Assembly: GCA_031283785.1 (NCBI GenBank)
Contig: JAITBC010000220.1
Location: 1 to 14,639, forward strand
DNA length: 14,639 bases
Source of the DNA: Tannerella sp.
Lineage (GTDB): Bacteria > Bacteroidota > Bacteroidia > Bacteroidales > Tannerellaceae
Reading direction: 5' to 3'
The notes under the pieces were generated by a model that saw nothing but the letters and a program-made list of their open reading frames with translations, ran no database searches and was not told the origin of the DNA. Shown piece after piece: positions 1 through 7,184 of the stretch; the stretch's first letter is position 1, and the number at the start of each line of letters is the position of its first letter. The position numbers and the translations under genes are program-made.

Positions 1-123
1 ATCCTCCTCGAATCAGGCAAAATCATTGAGGAAGGAACTCACAAATCACTATATATAAAAGGCCACCGTTACTGCGAAATGTGGCAAAAACAATTGCCGG
101 GCATTCCTGTATCTGAAAAATGA
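1..123 (+). CDS. ABC transporter, ATP-binding subunit, C-terminal end (5' partial)
   Basis: Only the last 40 codons and the TGA stop are inside the window. The peptide begins ILLESGKIIEEGTHKSL, which is the strand and helix that follow the switch histidine in ABC ATPase domains (hydrophobic stretch, G-x-I-x-E-x-G-x-H). A short tail, YCEMWQKQLPG, follows. In fused membrane-plus-ATPase exporters this segment lies at the very C-terminus, so an exporter of that kind is likely. The substrate and full architecture cannot be told from this fragment. It is the only + strand gene seen and it converges on the ettA-like gene. Confidence 0.8.
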   Translation: MLLESGKIIEEGTHKSLYIKGHRYCEMWQKQLPGIPVSEK

Positions 124-127
124 TTAG

Positions 128-148
128 AGAATCCATGGTATGGATTTT
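128..148 (+). terminator. small hairpin after the ABC transporter stop, possible terminator
   Basis: A perfect 7-bp inverted repeat (AATCCAT at 130-136, ATGGATT at 140-146) encloses a 3-base loop. It can be extended by a G-U and an A-U pair. It starts 5 bases after the stop codon. Only four T's follow the upper stem and they overlap its 3' arm, so as an intrinsic terminator it would be weak. The rest of the 137-base convergent gap shows nothing recognisable. Confidence 0.3.
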
Positions 149-260
149 GCACGAAAACAGTTGGTAGGTGTTTCGGTGAGGTGCGGCTTATTGTGAGGTA
201 CGAAAAACAATCCGACGGGGTGATATGCGTACCGGCATGATTAGTGTTAACGATTCCGCT

Positions 261-1949
261 TTAGTTATCAATCAGTTTACGGTATCTTATGCGTTTGGGT
301 TCCGTATAACCGTTCTGTTTCTTTTTATAATCTTCGTACTCCGAATACGTTCCTTCGTAATATACGACTTCGGAATTGCCTTCGAACGAAAGGATATGCG
401 TACAAATACGGTCAAGGAACCAGCGGTCGTGAGAGATGACCACGGCGCACCCGGCAAAATTTTCCAGGCCGTCTTCAAGTGCGCGCAGCGTATTTACGTC
501 TATGTCGTTCGTCGGCTCGTCGAGCAACAGGACGTTTGCTCCCGCTTTTAGAGTTATGGCAAGGTGCAGACGATTTTTTTCTCCGCCGGAAAGCGTTTTG
601 CAAAGTTTTTCCTGGTCGGCTCCGGCAAAGTTGAATCGCGAAAGATAGGCGCGAGCATTGATTTCTTTACCTCCTACCCGTATAAATTCGTTTCCTCCCG
701 AAACAACCTGATAGACGGTTTTTTCCGGGTCGATATCCTTATGCGTCTGATCCGCATATCCGATCTTAACGGTTTCACCGACTTCAAAATTCCCCTTATC
801 GACCGTTTCCATATCCATAATCGTTTTAAAAAGGGTTGTTTTTCCGGCTCCGTTAGGCCCGATAACGCCGACAATACCATTCGGAGGCAGCATAAAATTA
901 AGGTCGTCGAAAAGTAATTTGTCGCCGAAAGACTTCGCTACGTGACTGGCCTCAATAACTTTGTTCCCCAGCCGCGGGCCGTTCGGAATAAATATTTCCA
1001 CTTTTGATTCCCGCTCTTTCTGGTCTTCATTAAGCAACGATTCGTAGGAGTTCAGGCGGGCTTTTCCTTTCGCATGGCGGGCTTTCGGCGCCATACGTAT
1101 CCATTCGAGTTCGCGTTCAAGCGTCTTTCGCCGTTTGCCGGCCTGTTTTTCTTCCTGCGCCATGCGTTGCGTCTTCTGTTCGAGCCATGAAGAATAGTTA
1201 CCCTTCCACGGGATACCTTCCCCGCGGTCAAGTTCGAGTATCCATCCGGCAACGTGGTCAAGAAAATAGCGGTCGTGCGTGATACAGATAACCGTTCCCG
1301 CATATTGTTGCAGATGCTGTTCGAGCCAGTCGATGGATTCGGCGTCCAGATGGTTGGTCGGTTCGTCGAGGAGTAACACATCCGGTTGCTGCAACAGCAG
1401 GCGGCATAGAGCGACGCGACGGCGTTCGCCGCCGGAAAGCGTATCGACCAGCTGATCTTCGGGCGGGCAGCGAAGTGCATCCATCGCGCGTTCAAGCCGG
1501 CTGTCAAGGTTCCAGGCGTCGAGTGCGTCGATCTTGTCCTGTATTTCTGCTTGACGATTCATAAGGGCATCCATCTTATCAGGGTCTTCAAGAACCTCCG
1601 GGTCTCCGAATTTTTCGTTTACTTCCTCAAATTCCTTCAGCAGGTCAACGATATCCTGAACGCCCTCTTGAACAATCTCCTTGACGGTTTTCCCGGATGC
1701 CGGTTGCGGGTCCTGTTCCAGATATCCTACCGTGTATCCGGGAGAGAATACTACTTCGCCCTGAAAATCTTTATCCAGACCTGCAATAATTTTCAGCAAC
1801 GTTGATTTCCCGGAGCCGTTAAGTCCGATAATGCCGATTTTAGCGCCATAAAAAAATGATAAATAGATGTTTTTAAGAACTTGTTTTTGAGGAGAGTATA
1901 CTTTGCTTACTCCTACCATCGAGAAAATAATCTTTTTGTCGTCTGCCAT
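261..1949 (-). CDS. ettA: EttA-type ABC-F translation factor (energy-dependent translational throttle)
   Basis: A 562-residue cytosolic protein with two ABC ATPase domains and no membrane segment. Domain 1 has Walker A GLNGSGKST (42-50), signature LSGGE (171-175), and Walker B with DEPTNHLD (195-202). Domain 2 has GPNGAGKTT (364-372), LSGGEKNR (453-460) and DEPTNDID (477-484). Between them is the EttA hallmark linker, with ERELEWIRMAPKARHAKGKA at about 278-297, which in E. coli EttA contacts P-site tRNA on the ribosome. Length is close to the 555 residues of E. coli EttA. In that organism EttA binds the ribosomal E site and gates entry into elongation according to the ATP/ADP ratio; the same role is inferred here. 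The gene starts 31 bases after the stop of the DUF4468-like gene, so co-transcription is likely. The short lysine- and arginine-rich tail (about 541-562) is unremarkable. Confidence 0.95.
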   Translation of the reverse strand: MADDKKIIFSMVGVSKVYSPQKQVLKNIYLSFFYGAKIGIIGLNGSGKSTLLKIIAGLDKDFQGEVVFSPGYTVGYLEQDPQPASGKTVKEIVQEGVQDIVDLLKEFEEVNEKFGDPEVLEDPDKMDALMNRQAEIQDKIDALDAWNLDSRLERAMDALRCPPEDQLVDTLSGGERRRVALCRLLLQQPDVLLLDEPTNHLDAESIDWLEQHLQQYAGTVICITHDRYFLDHVAGWILELDRGEGIPWKGNYSSWLEQKTQRMAQEEKQAGKRRKTLERELEWIRMAPKARHAKGKARLNSYESLLNEDQKERESKVEIFIPNGPRLGNKVIEASHVAKSFGDKLLFDDLNFMLPPNGIVGVIGPNGAGKTTLFKTIMDMETVDKGNFEVGETVKIGYADQTHKDIDPEKTVYQVVSGGNEFIRVGGKEINARAYLSRFNFAGADQEKLCKTLSGGEKNRLHLAITLKAGANVLLLDEPTNDIDVNTLRALEDGLENFAGCAVVISHDRWFLDRICTHILSFEGNSEVVYYEGTYSEYEDYKKKQNGYTEPKRIRYRKLIDN

Positions 1950-1980
1950 AACTGTTTTTGTGAAAATGTTAATTATTATT

Positions 1981-3291
1981 TCATTTCACCCACACGTTTA
2001 CAATTTCCCCGATATACATTTTGTGCAATTGTTTGCCTGTCCATTCCGATTTCACATTCTCATCGAAAAGCGCATCATAATTTAATGACTGGCCTATGAG
2101 TTTGCGACATTCGATAATAAGCCACGCTTCGGAGAAAGCTTTGCTTCCGGAAGGAGTTGTTATCGGCGTCAGTCCCGAACCTTTCACCTTATCCTTATCG
2201 CGTCCGCTGTTTGAGCCGCAATACTTCAACGCTTCGCGATAGGCTTCCGTATAGAAAGTCAACGTATAAGTATCGTTCTTTTCCATTAATTGACAGGTAT
2301 AGCGCGTAGGGTTTATAAAGCAAAGGGCCACCGGCTTGCCGTATAGCACACCAAGTCCGCCCCAGCTCGCGGTCATCATGTTAAAATGGGCGTCCGTCCC
2401 GGCGGTTATAAGCATCCAGTCCTCATTCAGCATCTTTATGATATTACCGGGAATCTTATCGGGAGTAAGCTGTTTATATCCCGTAAGGGAAGAAATCCCG
2501 GAAGAGGCCTGTGCCGCCGGGTTAGCATTTGCAACAGGCACACTTGCCGGCTGTGCGGATATAGATGTTGCCGCCGGAGTTGTCGCGGACGTTGCCGCGG
2601 CATTATCAACGCCGGCTGCAGAGACATTCGCGGACGTCGCAGAGGCCATTTCGACTGTCGCCGTTTTCGTGGCAGGCACGGCGGCCGTTTGTTGCAATGA
2701 CGCCTCTGCCGACGATGAAACAGGTGCTGCAACATTCCGGAGACCGAAAGCCGTTTCTGCATTTTCAAACAGTGCATTCACAAAATCGACCGTAAACACG
2801 CGAAACTTTTTGTTCCCGCGGAAAATAGCGGTTTTCTTCTTATTAAGAGCCGTTCCGTCGGATATCTGCTCTTCCGCAGTATATCTTTGATCTCCGTAGT
2901 GATAACGGATACGTTCCACTTGTATTTCGCATTTATCCTGTCCGCAAAAGGCAATAATATTATAACTCATCAGCGCGCGATCTAAAGAGAACGCATTGTT
3001 GCTGAAAACGAGATATTCCTCTCCTTGTGCAACAATCTGCCCATCATCTTTTTTCGCATATAAAATACGACTGTTGTTTCCATTCGCTTTCATGAGTTCC
3101 GTCAGCCAATCGTAAACCCGTCCGTATATTGCATCCTGCCCCAGCCCTTTCTGTTCGTACTCTTTTTTAAATACGACCTTCCCATCCTCTTCGGGTACGG
3201 CTCCCGCCAAGTATTTACTGTCAGCCTGCGCAAAAGATATTGTCGGCAGAGAAGCCATAACCGTAATTAAAATATAAACCGATTTTTCCAT
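1981..3291 (-). CDS. exported protein with DUF4468-like N-terminus and flavin-reductase-like C-terminus
   Basis: A 436-residue protein. The chosen ATG (3291) begins a clear signal peptide, MEKSVYILITVMASLPTISF followed by AQA, with cleavage near residue 21-23. The reading frame stays open to 3465, but those upstream codons encode a transposase relic. Residues about 35-175 resemble the DUF4468 (TBP-like fold) domain of Bacteroidota secreted proteins (VVFKKEYEQKGLGQDAIYGR, then a YGRVYDWL segment). Residues about 185-268 form an Ala/Ser/Thr/Pro-rich low-complexity linker. Residues about 275-436 resemble the FMN-binding split barrel of flavin reductase-like proteins (WMLITAGTDAHFNMMTASWG, KPVALCFINPTRYT, TYTLTFY). 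Two cysteines (333, 358) lie in this domain. The activity is unknown. Flavin reductases usually work in the cytoplasm, so a periplasmic or surface form is unusual. ettA follows after 31 bases. Domain names rest on pattern recognition. Confidence 0.8.
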   Translation of the reverse strand: MEKSVYILITVMASLPTISFAQADSKYLAGAVPEEDGKVVFKKEYEQKGLGQDAIYGRVYDWLTELMKANGNNSRILYAKKDDGQIVAQGEEYLVFSNNAFSLDRALMSYNIIAFCGQDKCEIQVERIRYHYGDQRYTAEEQISDGTALNKKKTAIFRGNKKFRVFTVDFVNALFENAETAFGLRNVAAPVSSSAEASLQQTAAVPATKTATVEMASATSANVSAAGVDNAAATSATTPAATSISAQPASVPVANANPAAQASSGISSLTGYKQLTPDKIPGNIIKMLNEDWMLITAGTDAHFNMMTASWGGLGVLYGKPVALCFINPTRYTCQLMEKNDTYTLTFYTEAYREALKYCGSNSGRDKDKVKGSGLTPITTPSGSKAFSEAWLIIECRKLIGQSLNYDALFDENVKSEWTGKQLHKMYIGEIVNVWVK

Positions 3292-3306
3292 ACTGATATT
3301 AAATTC

Positions 3307-3465
3307 ATAGCGTTTATGTCTCAATTGACGTCGGGACTCAGACGCCGAAAAACTTTTCATAATACTTGTCAGTAAATGGACGGCAATAAACCAATAGCGT
3401 TCTTTAATCCCGACTTGACAGTCCGTTTCGTCGGAATATTGTGATATAATATTTAATAATTTCAT
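3307..3465 (-). pseudogene. remnant of an IS1595-family (ISXO2-like) transposase
   Basis: The 53 codons from ATG 3465 read as a shortened N-terminus of an IS1595-type transposase. MKLLNIISQYSDETDC matches the usual start (M-N/K-L-x-x-F/I ... DE-x-x-C). It then jumps directly to RYWFIAVHLLTSIMKSFSAS and RRQLRHKRYE, which in intact members come after a zinc ribbon of about 45 residues. The zinc ribbon is therefore deleted, and the whole DDE catalytic domain after HKRYE is missing. The frame happens to run on into the exported DUF4468-like protein, whose own signal peptide starts six codons later. The match is recalled from family patterns, not from a search. No transposition activity can remain. 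Confidence 0.75.
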
Positions 3466-3486
3466 GACTTAAATGATTTGTTGATG

Positions 3487-3494
3487 CAAATGTA
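3487..3494 (-). promoter_or_regulatory. Bacteroides-type -7 box (TACATTTG) before the transposase relic
   Basis: On the minus strand this is TACATTTG, a full match to the Bacteroidota -7 consensus TAnnTTTG. It lies 21 bases before the relic ATG (3465) and 195 bases before the ATG of the DUF4468-like gene. No good TTG -33 element lies at the usual 19-21 base spacing. No other full -7 match was found between here and ATG 3291, so this former transposase promoter may now drive the DUF4468-like/ettA pair. Confidence 0.45.
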
Positions 3495-3513
3495 CATAAA
3501 AGTTTTCACCTAT

Positions 3514-3546
3514 ACACAGATCCATAAAAATGTCCGGCAAAATTTA
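3514..3546. repeat. direct repeat, copy 1 (pairs with 9635-9667)
   Basis: Positions 3523-3546 are identical over 24 bases to 9644-9667, with core AAAAATGTCCGGCAAAATTT. The preceding ACACAGA (3514-3520) is also shared after two mismatched bases, giving 31 of 33 matches. This copy lies 48 bases before the transposase relic ATG and 43 bases beyond the sulfatase stop. That is about where an insertion-sequence terminal repeat would be expected. Whether it is an IS end is inference. Confidence 0.8.
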
Positions 3547-3589
3547 TAGAAGATAGATAATAATTATTAGGCGGAATTTTGAATACTCA

Positions 3590-5170
3590 TTAAAATTTTA
3601 CTTTCCCGGCATCAGGCGGGAGATGTCCGCTCTCGCACAGTCTCGTCCACTCTTGGATAAGTGTCTCACCCCAGCCTTCATTGCCGTCATTGTTTTGCGA
3701 TATTCCGGGCGTACTCCGACCTTCTCTGATATATCGGATCATCATCTCCTTCAATTCATTCACCACTTCGATATTCTCCGCATATACGTTGCAGGATTCC
3801 CCTGGATCGATGCGAATATTATACAGTTGTATTTTAGGCAATGTCCGGATGACCGTCGTATCCCTTCCGGGACGCGGATAACTCCAACCGCCCGAGCCGG
3901 CTGAAAACAACAATTTCCAGTCACCGCTACGCAAGGAAAAATCTCCGTTAATAGAATGGTGGACAACCGCTTCCCTGACTGTTCCCTGCTCGGATATATC
4001 CAGCAGCAAAGGTAGTATGTCATAACTGTCTTCCGCCTCGTTATCTTTTAACGGATAACCTGTTAAGGCCGCAAAGGTCGCCATGAAATCGGTCAGGCAA
4101 ACAGCATGTTCGACCGTATGCGGTTTTATACGTGCCGGCCATTGCACGATGCACGGTATACGATGTCCTCCCTCGTACAAATCGGCTTTATGTCCGCGGT
4201 AAATATAATTAGGATAATGGCCGTTCTCCTGCAATTCTTCTATTTTTGCCGCAGGGCTGCAACCGTTATCGGTTGTAAATACAAGTACCGTATTATCTTC
4301 TATCCCGTTTTGTCTCAGCGCTTCGGATATTTTTCCGACCATATAATCAACTTCCATGACAAAATCACCGTAAGGATTCAATCCCGACTTACCCTGAAAC
4401 ATTTCACCCGGCAAGATGGGTGTATGTGGCGCCGGCAAAGGCAGATACAGATAGAAAGGTTTACCGGCTGTTCTGCCGTTAATGTAATCCACTGCCTTAT
4501 CGATCAGATGCGCAAGCGTCGTCCGGTGTTCGAAATCCGAAGCGGTAGGTCCCTCCCTCCACATCTGCATTCCTTTTCCGGAGGTGATCCTGTCGGGCAA
4601 AGCCGTCGGAGTATCATTTTCCACATATACATAAGGAGGCATATCCAATGATGCGGCAATACCGTAAAAACAGTCAAACCCGACGGCTGTCGGGCCATGA
4701 GTGATCGGTTGCGTGAAGTCTACGCTGTCAACGCCTTTTTCTACATTATTCCAGGTCCAGCCCAGATGCCATTTCCCGATACAGGCGGTTTCGTACCCCT
4801 GTTCTTTTAGCATAGATGCGGTTGTCGTACGTTCATCAGGAATTAGCGCTTCACTGTATCCGTTCAACACGCCACGTTTCAATGTCGACCGCCAGTTATA
4901 CCGTCCCGTAAGTATACCGTATCGCGTAGGCGAACTTACCGACGAGCTACTGTGAGCATTTGTAAAAACAACTCCGTTCCGGGCAATACCGTCAATATTT
5001 GGAGTTTTGATTTTCGACTTCTCATTAAGGAAAGAGACGTCTCCATATCCCATATCATCGGCCAATATGAATATGATATTCGGATTTTTTGTTGTTTTTG
5101 TGTCTTTACATCCCGCCAAAATAGCGAGGCTGCCGACCGACAAAAAAAGATGCTGCTTCGTTGTCATCAT
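3590..5170 (-). CDS. S1-family formylglycine-dependent sulfatase, lipoprotein
   Basis: A 526-residue alkaline-phosphatase-fold sulfatase that would remove sulfate esters from a glycan. A lipoprotein signal ends LAILAGC with the acylated Cys at 21. Metal-binding DD is at 38-39 in ILADDMGYGD. The Ser-type modification motif is S79-S-P-T-R83, with Ser79 expected to become formylglycine through a radical-SAM maturase (anSME) encoded elsewhere. Other expected active-site residues are present: K133 and H135 in GKWHLG, H249 in APHTP, D301-N302 in TTDNG, and K328 in RGHKAD. Length is normal for S1 enzymes and nothing appears broken. The SulfAtlas subfamily and sulfate position cannot be assigned by eye. 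The next gene upstream is the GH29 fucosidase, 72 bases away with no clear promoter between, so the two are probably co-transcribed. The start could be ATG 5170 or the next codon, 5167. Confidence 0.93.
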   Translation of the reverse strand: MMTTKQHLFLSVGSLAILAGCKDTKTTKNPNIIFILADDMGYGDVSFLNEKSKIKTPNIDGIARNGVVFTNAHSSSSVSSPTRYGILTGRYNWRSTLKRGVLNGYSEALIPDERTTTASMLKEQGYETACIGKWHLGWTWNNVEKGVDSVDFTQPITHGPTAVGFDCFYGIAASLDMPPYVYVENDTPTALPDRITSGKGMQMWREGPTASDFEHRTTLAHLIDKAVDYINGRTAGKPFYLYLPLPAPHTPILPGEMFQGKSGLNPYGDFVMEVDYMVGKISEALRQNGIEDNTVLVFTTDNGCSPAAKIEELQENGHYPNYIYRGHKADLYEGGHRIPCIVQWPARIKPHTVEHAVCLTDFMATFAALTGYPLKDNEAEDSYDILPLLLDISEQGTVREAVVHHSINGDFSLRSGDWKLLFSAGSGGWSYPRPGRDTTVIRTLPKIQLYNIRIDPGESCNVYAENIEVVNELKEMMIRYIREGRSTPGISQNNDGNEGWGETLIQEWTRLCESGHLPPDAGKVKF

Positions 5171-5242
5171 GTTTTATTTTTTAATTGCTGTTATTTATTA
5201 TAAGTATTATCATTTTTTTCACAATCTGTTCCCATTCGTGTG

Positions 5243-7126
5243 TTATTTCGATTTGTCCAGGTATAATGCGACAGGTCTCATGTATTCGTTTCCCTGATAT
5301 TCCTTACCTTTTAATGTAATCAGATGTTCTCCTTTCTCTAATTTTATTTCTCCTGCGTAAAGATTTTCTGTTCCCTGCCGTTCGGTAAAATGGGTATAGG
5401 GTATTTCGGATTTTTCCCCATCGACTTCTATGATTACAAATCCCCGGTCTTCCGCAGATTCCGTATTATACCGGATATACAGTTTATAATCAGCCGGTTC
5501 GTTCAGCCGGAATTTCCATTGAAGAGTCTGGTCGTTATGATTCCAGTTGCGCACATAGTTTCGGTTCGGTTTCCCGTCGCCAAAGGCAAAACTTTTTCCG
5601 TCTAAAATTGCATCAAAAGCAGGTAGCGTATTGTCTCCCACCGGATCAAGCAACGGTATGGGATAACTGTCTTTTACGTTCTTCAAAGTCAGAGCAATGA
5701 CCGTATTCATCGTATCGGGAGCATCGCCGGCAAGTTTCAGCATGACATCTTTGTCATTGATTCTCGAATATTCAACAGCCTCCTTCTTTTTATCGGACAC
5801 GATCCAGGCTTCCGCAATATCCGAGGTTAATCCTCCGACAACAAGTTCACTGTTTTCCGGCCAGTGATACACATGCAGGTAAGTGACATCCCCTTTCCGC
5901 GTAGTAACGCCCCATGTCTGAACGGGCAGGTCGGTCGCTGTATTTCCGTATATCGATTCTCCGTACGCCTCCAACCATCGGCCGATGCCGTTGAATATCC
6001 GGATGTCTTTATCATCCCATTTGCCATTACCCATCGGCCCGACATTCATTAATATATTCCCACCTTTTGATACGGCAGTGGCAAGTAACCGGACAAAATG
6101 CCCGACCGGTTTATGTGAGTGGTCATGCCGGCTGTATCCGTACGATTCATTTGTTGTAGGAATCGATTCCCAATACCCTTCTACGGGATAAAAATAAGCC
6201 GCTCTGTCGCCGGTATTTTTATAATCGCCGAGATTATTATTGCCGAATCTCACCAGCCGCCCGTTCACAACGATATCCGCATTTACCTCCCGAATTGCTT
6301 TTAAGATGCGGATATTTTCGTAAAGCGGTAATTTATGCGGAGTATCAAACCATAATATGTCGGGTTGATATTTATGTATCAGTTCCAGTATCTGGGGAAT
6401 GGATTTCTCGGTTACATATTTTCCGGCATGAGGAAGAAACTGTGGACAGGAAAGCCACCAGGAGCTTCCGCACAGGAGTTGATCGCCTCCGGGATTCCGG
6501 TATTCCCAGTCATTACCGGGAGCATCCGGATGTTCCCAGTCGAAAGCGTGCGAATAGTAGAAGCCAAATTTAATACCGTGTTTTTTGGCCGCATCCGCCA
6601 ACTCTTTCATCGGATCTCTGTTGAATTTTGTCAGCCTCATGTCATACGGATAAGCGTCGGAGAAAAACATCGCAAAACCATCGTGATGTTTTGCCGTAAC
6701 AATGAAATAGTGCATCCCGGCCTTTTTTGCGCAACGGATCCATTCGTCGGCGTCAAATTCATACGGATTAAATGTTTCCACCAATGTTGTCCGGTATTCA
6801 TTTACAGGTATTTTCTCTTTGCGCATCAAATGCTCGGAATATCCTGCAACCTCTTTCCCTTTCCATTCGCCTCCGGGGACAGAATATACGCCCCAGTGGA
6901 CGAAACAACCGAATTTTGCGTCGTTATACCACGATATTCTTTTCCCCGACGTTTCGTTTGCTTTTTTCCACCATCCGTCCAAAGCCTCCTGCAGAGCTAA
7001 GCTGTCCTGTTTCAAATCGAGTTTTCCGAGTTCCATTCCCTGTTCGTCTTTTCTGTCGGGAACCTGCGCAAAATGTACGACCGGATATAAAATAAGCGCC
7101 AAAATCAATAAATTCTTCCTGATCAT
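5243..7126 (-). CDS. GH29 alpha-L-fucosidase, exported
   Basis: The chosen ATG (7126) gives a 627-residue protein starting with a clean signal peptide, MIRKNLLILALILYPVVHFA then Q21. An in-frame start at 7177 would add 17 residues before it and overlap the promoter box. GH29 hallmarks are WYNDAKFGCFVHWGVYS (66-82), the TAKHHDGFAMF segment (144-154), KFGFYYSHAFDW (186-197), and PDILWFD with the likely nucleophile Asp261. The TIM-barrel part ends near residue 385. A beta-sandwich follows, and a further C-terminal beta-rich domain (about 500-627) looks like a carbohydrate-binding module. The enzyme should release alpha-linked L-fucose by a retaining mechanism in the periplasm or at the surface. 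GH29 subfamily A or B was not resolved. The sulfatase follows after 72 bases and the GH141-like gene precedes by 58 bases, which suggests joint action on a sulfated fucosylated glycan. Confidence 0.93.
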   Translation of the reverse strand: MIRKNLLILALILYPVVHFAQVPDRKDEQGMELGKLDLKQDSLALQEALDGWWKKANETSGKRISWYNDAKFGCFVHWGVYSVPGGEWKGKEVAGYSEHLMRKEKIPVNEYRTTLVETFNPYEFDADEWIRCAKKAGMHYFIVTAKHHDGFAMFFSDAYPYDMRLTKFNRDPMKELADAAKKHGIKFGFYYSHAFDWEHPDAPGNDWEYRNPGGDQLLCGSSWWLSCPQFLPHAGKYVTEKSIPQILELIHKYQPDILWFDTPHKLPLYENIRILKAIREVNADIVVNGRLVRFGNNNLGDYKNTGDRAAYFYPVEGYWESIPTTNESYGYSRHDHSHKPVGHFVRLLATAVSKGGNILMNVGPMGNGKWDDKDIRIFNGIGRWLEAYGESIYGNTATDLPVQTWGVTTRKGDVTYLHVYHWPENSELVVGGLTSDIAEAWIVSDKKKEAVEYSRINDKDVMLKLAGDAPDTMNTVIALTLKNVKDSYPIPLLDPVGDNTLPAFDAILDGKSFAFGDGKPNRNYVRNWNHNDQTLQWKFRLNEPADYKLYIRYNTESAEDRGFVIIEVDGEKSEIPYTHFTERQGTENLYAGEIKLEKGEHLITLKGKEYQGNEYMRPVALYLDKSK

Positions 7127-7158
7127 AATCGTTACGTTCTGTTTATATTTTTTTAATA

Positions 7159-7166
7159 CAAAGATA
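7159..7166 (-). promoter_or_regulatory. Bacteroides-type -7 box (TATCTTTG) before the GH29 gene
   Basis: The minus strand reads TATCTTTG, a full match to TAnnTTTG, 32 bases before the chosen ATG at 7126. No TTG was found at the usual spacing upstream, so the -33 half is weak. It would allow GH29 and the sulfatase to be transcribed apart from the GH141-like gene. Confidence 0.4.
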
Positions 7167-7184
7167 TTTACAACCAAAATATGT

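Noticed and set aside
197..236. Inverted repeat GGTACG/CGTACC as a terminator for the ettA gene
   Set aside because: The loop between the 6-base arms is nearly 30 bases and there is no T-tract on the minus strand.
2336..2890. 184-residue + strand frame opposite the DUF4468-like gene
   Set aside because: It is a by-product of the GC-rich Ala/Ser/Thr linker on the minus strand. The encoded protein is a low-complexity Ala/Val mixture with no domain.
3292..3465. Reading the frame from 3465 as the N-terminus of the DUF4468-like protein
   Set aside because: These codons match an IS1595-type transposase start with an internal deletion, and a full signal peptide begins at 3291. The extension would put 58 residues before the signal.
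6365..7000. 211-residue + strand frame opposite the GH29 gene
   Set aside because: It lies wholly within the conserved GH29 catalytic region on the other strand and has no recognisable motif.
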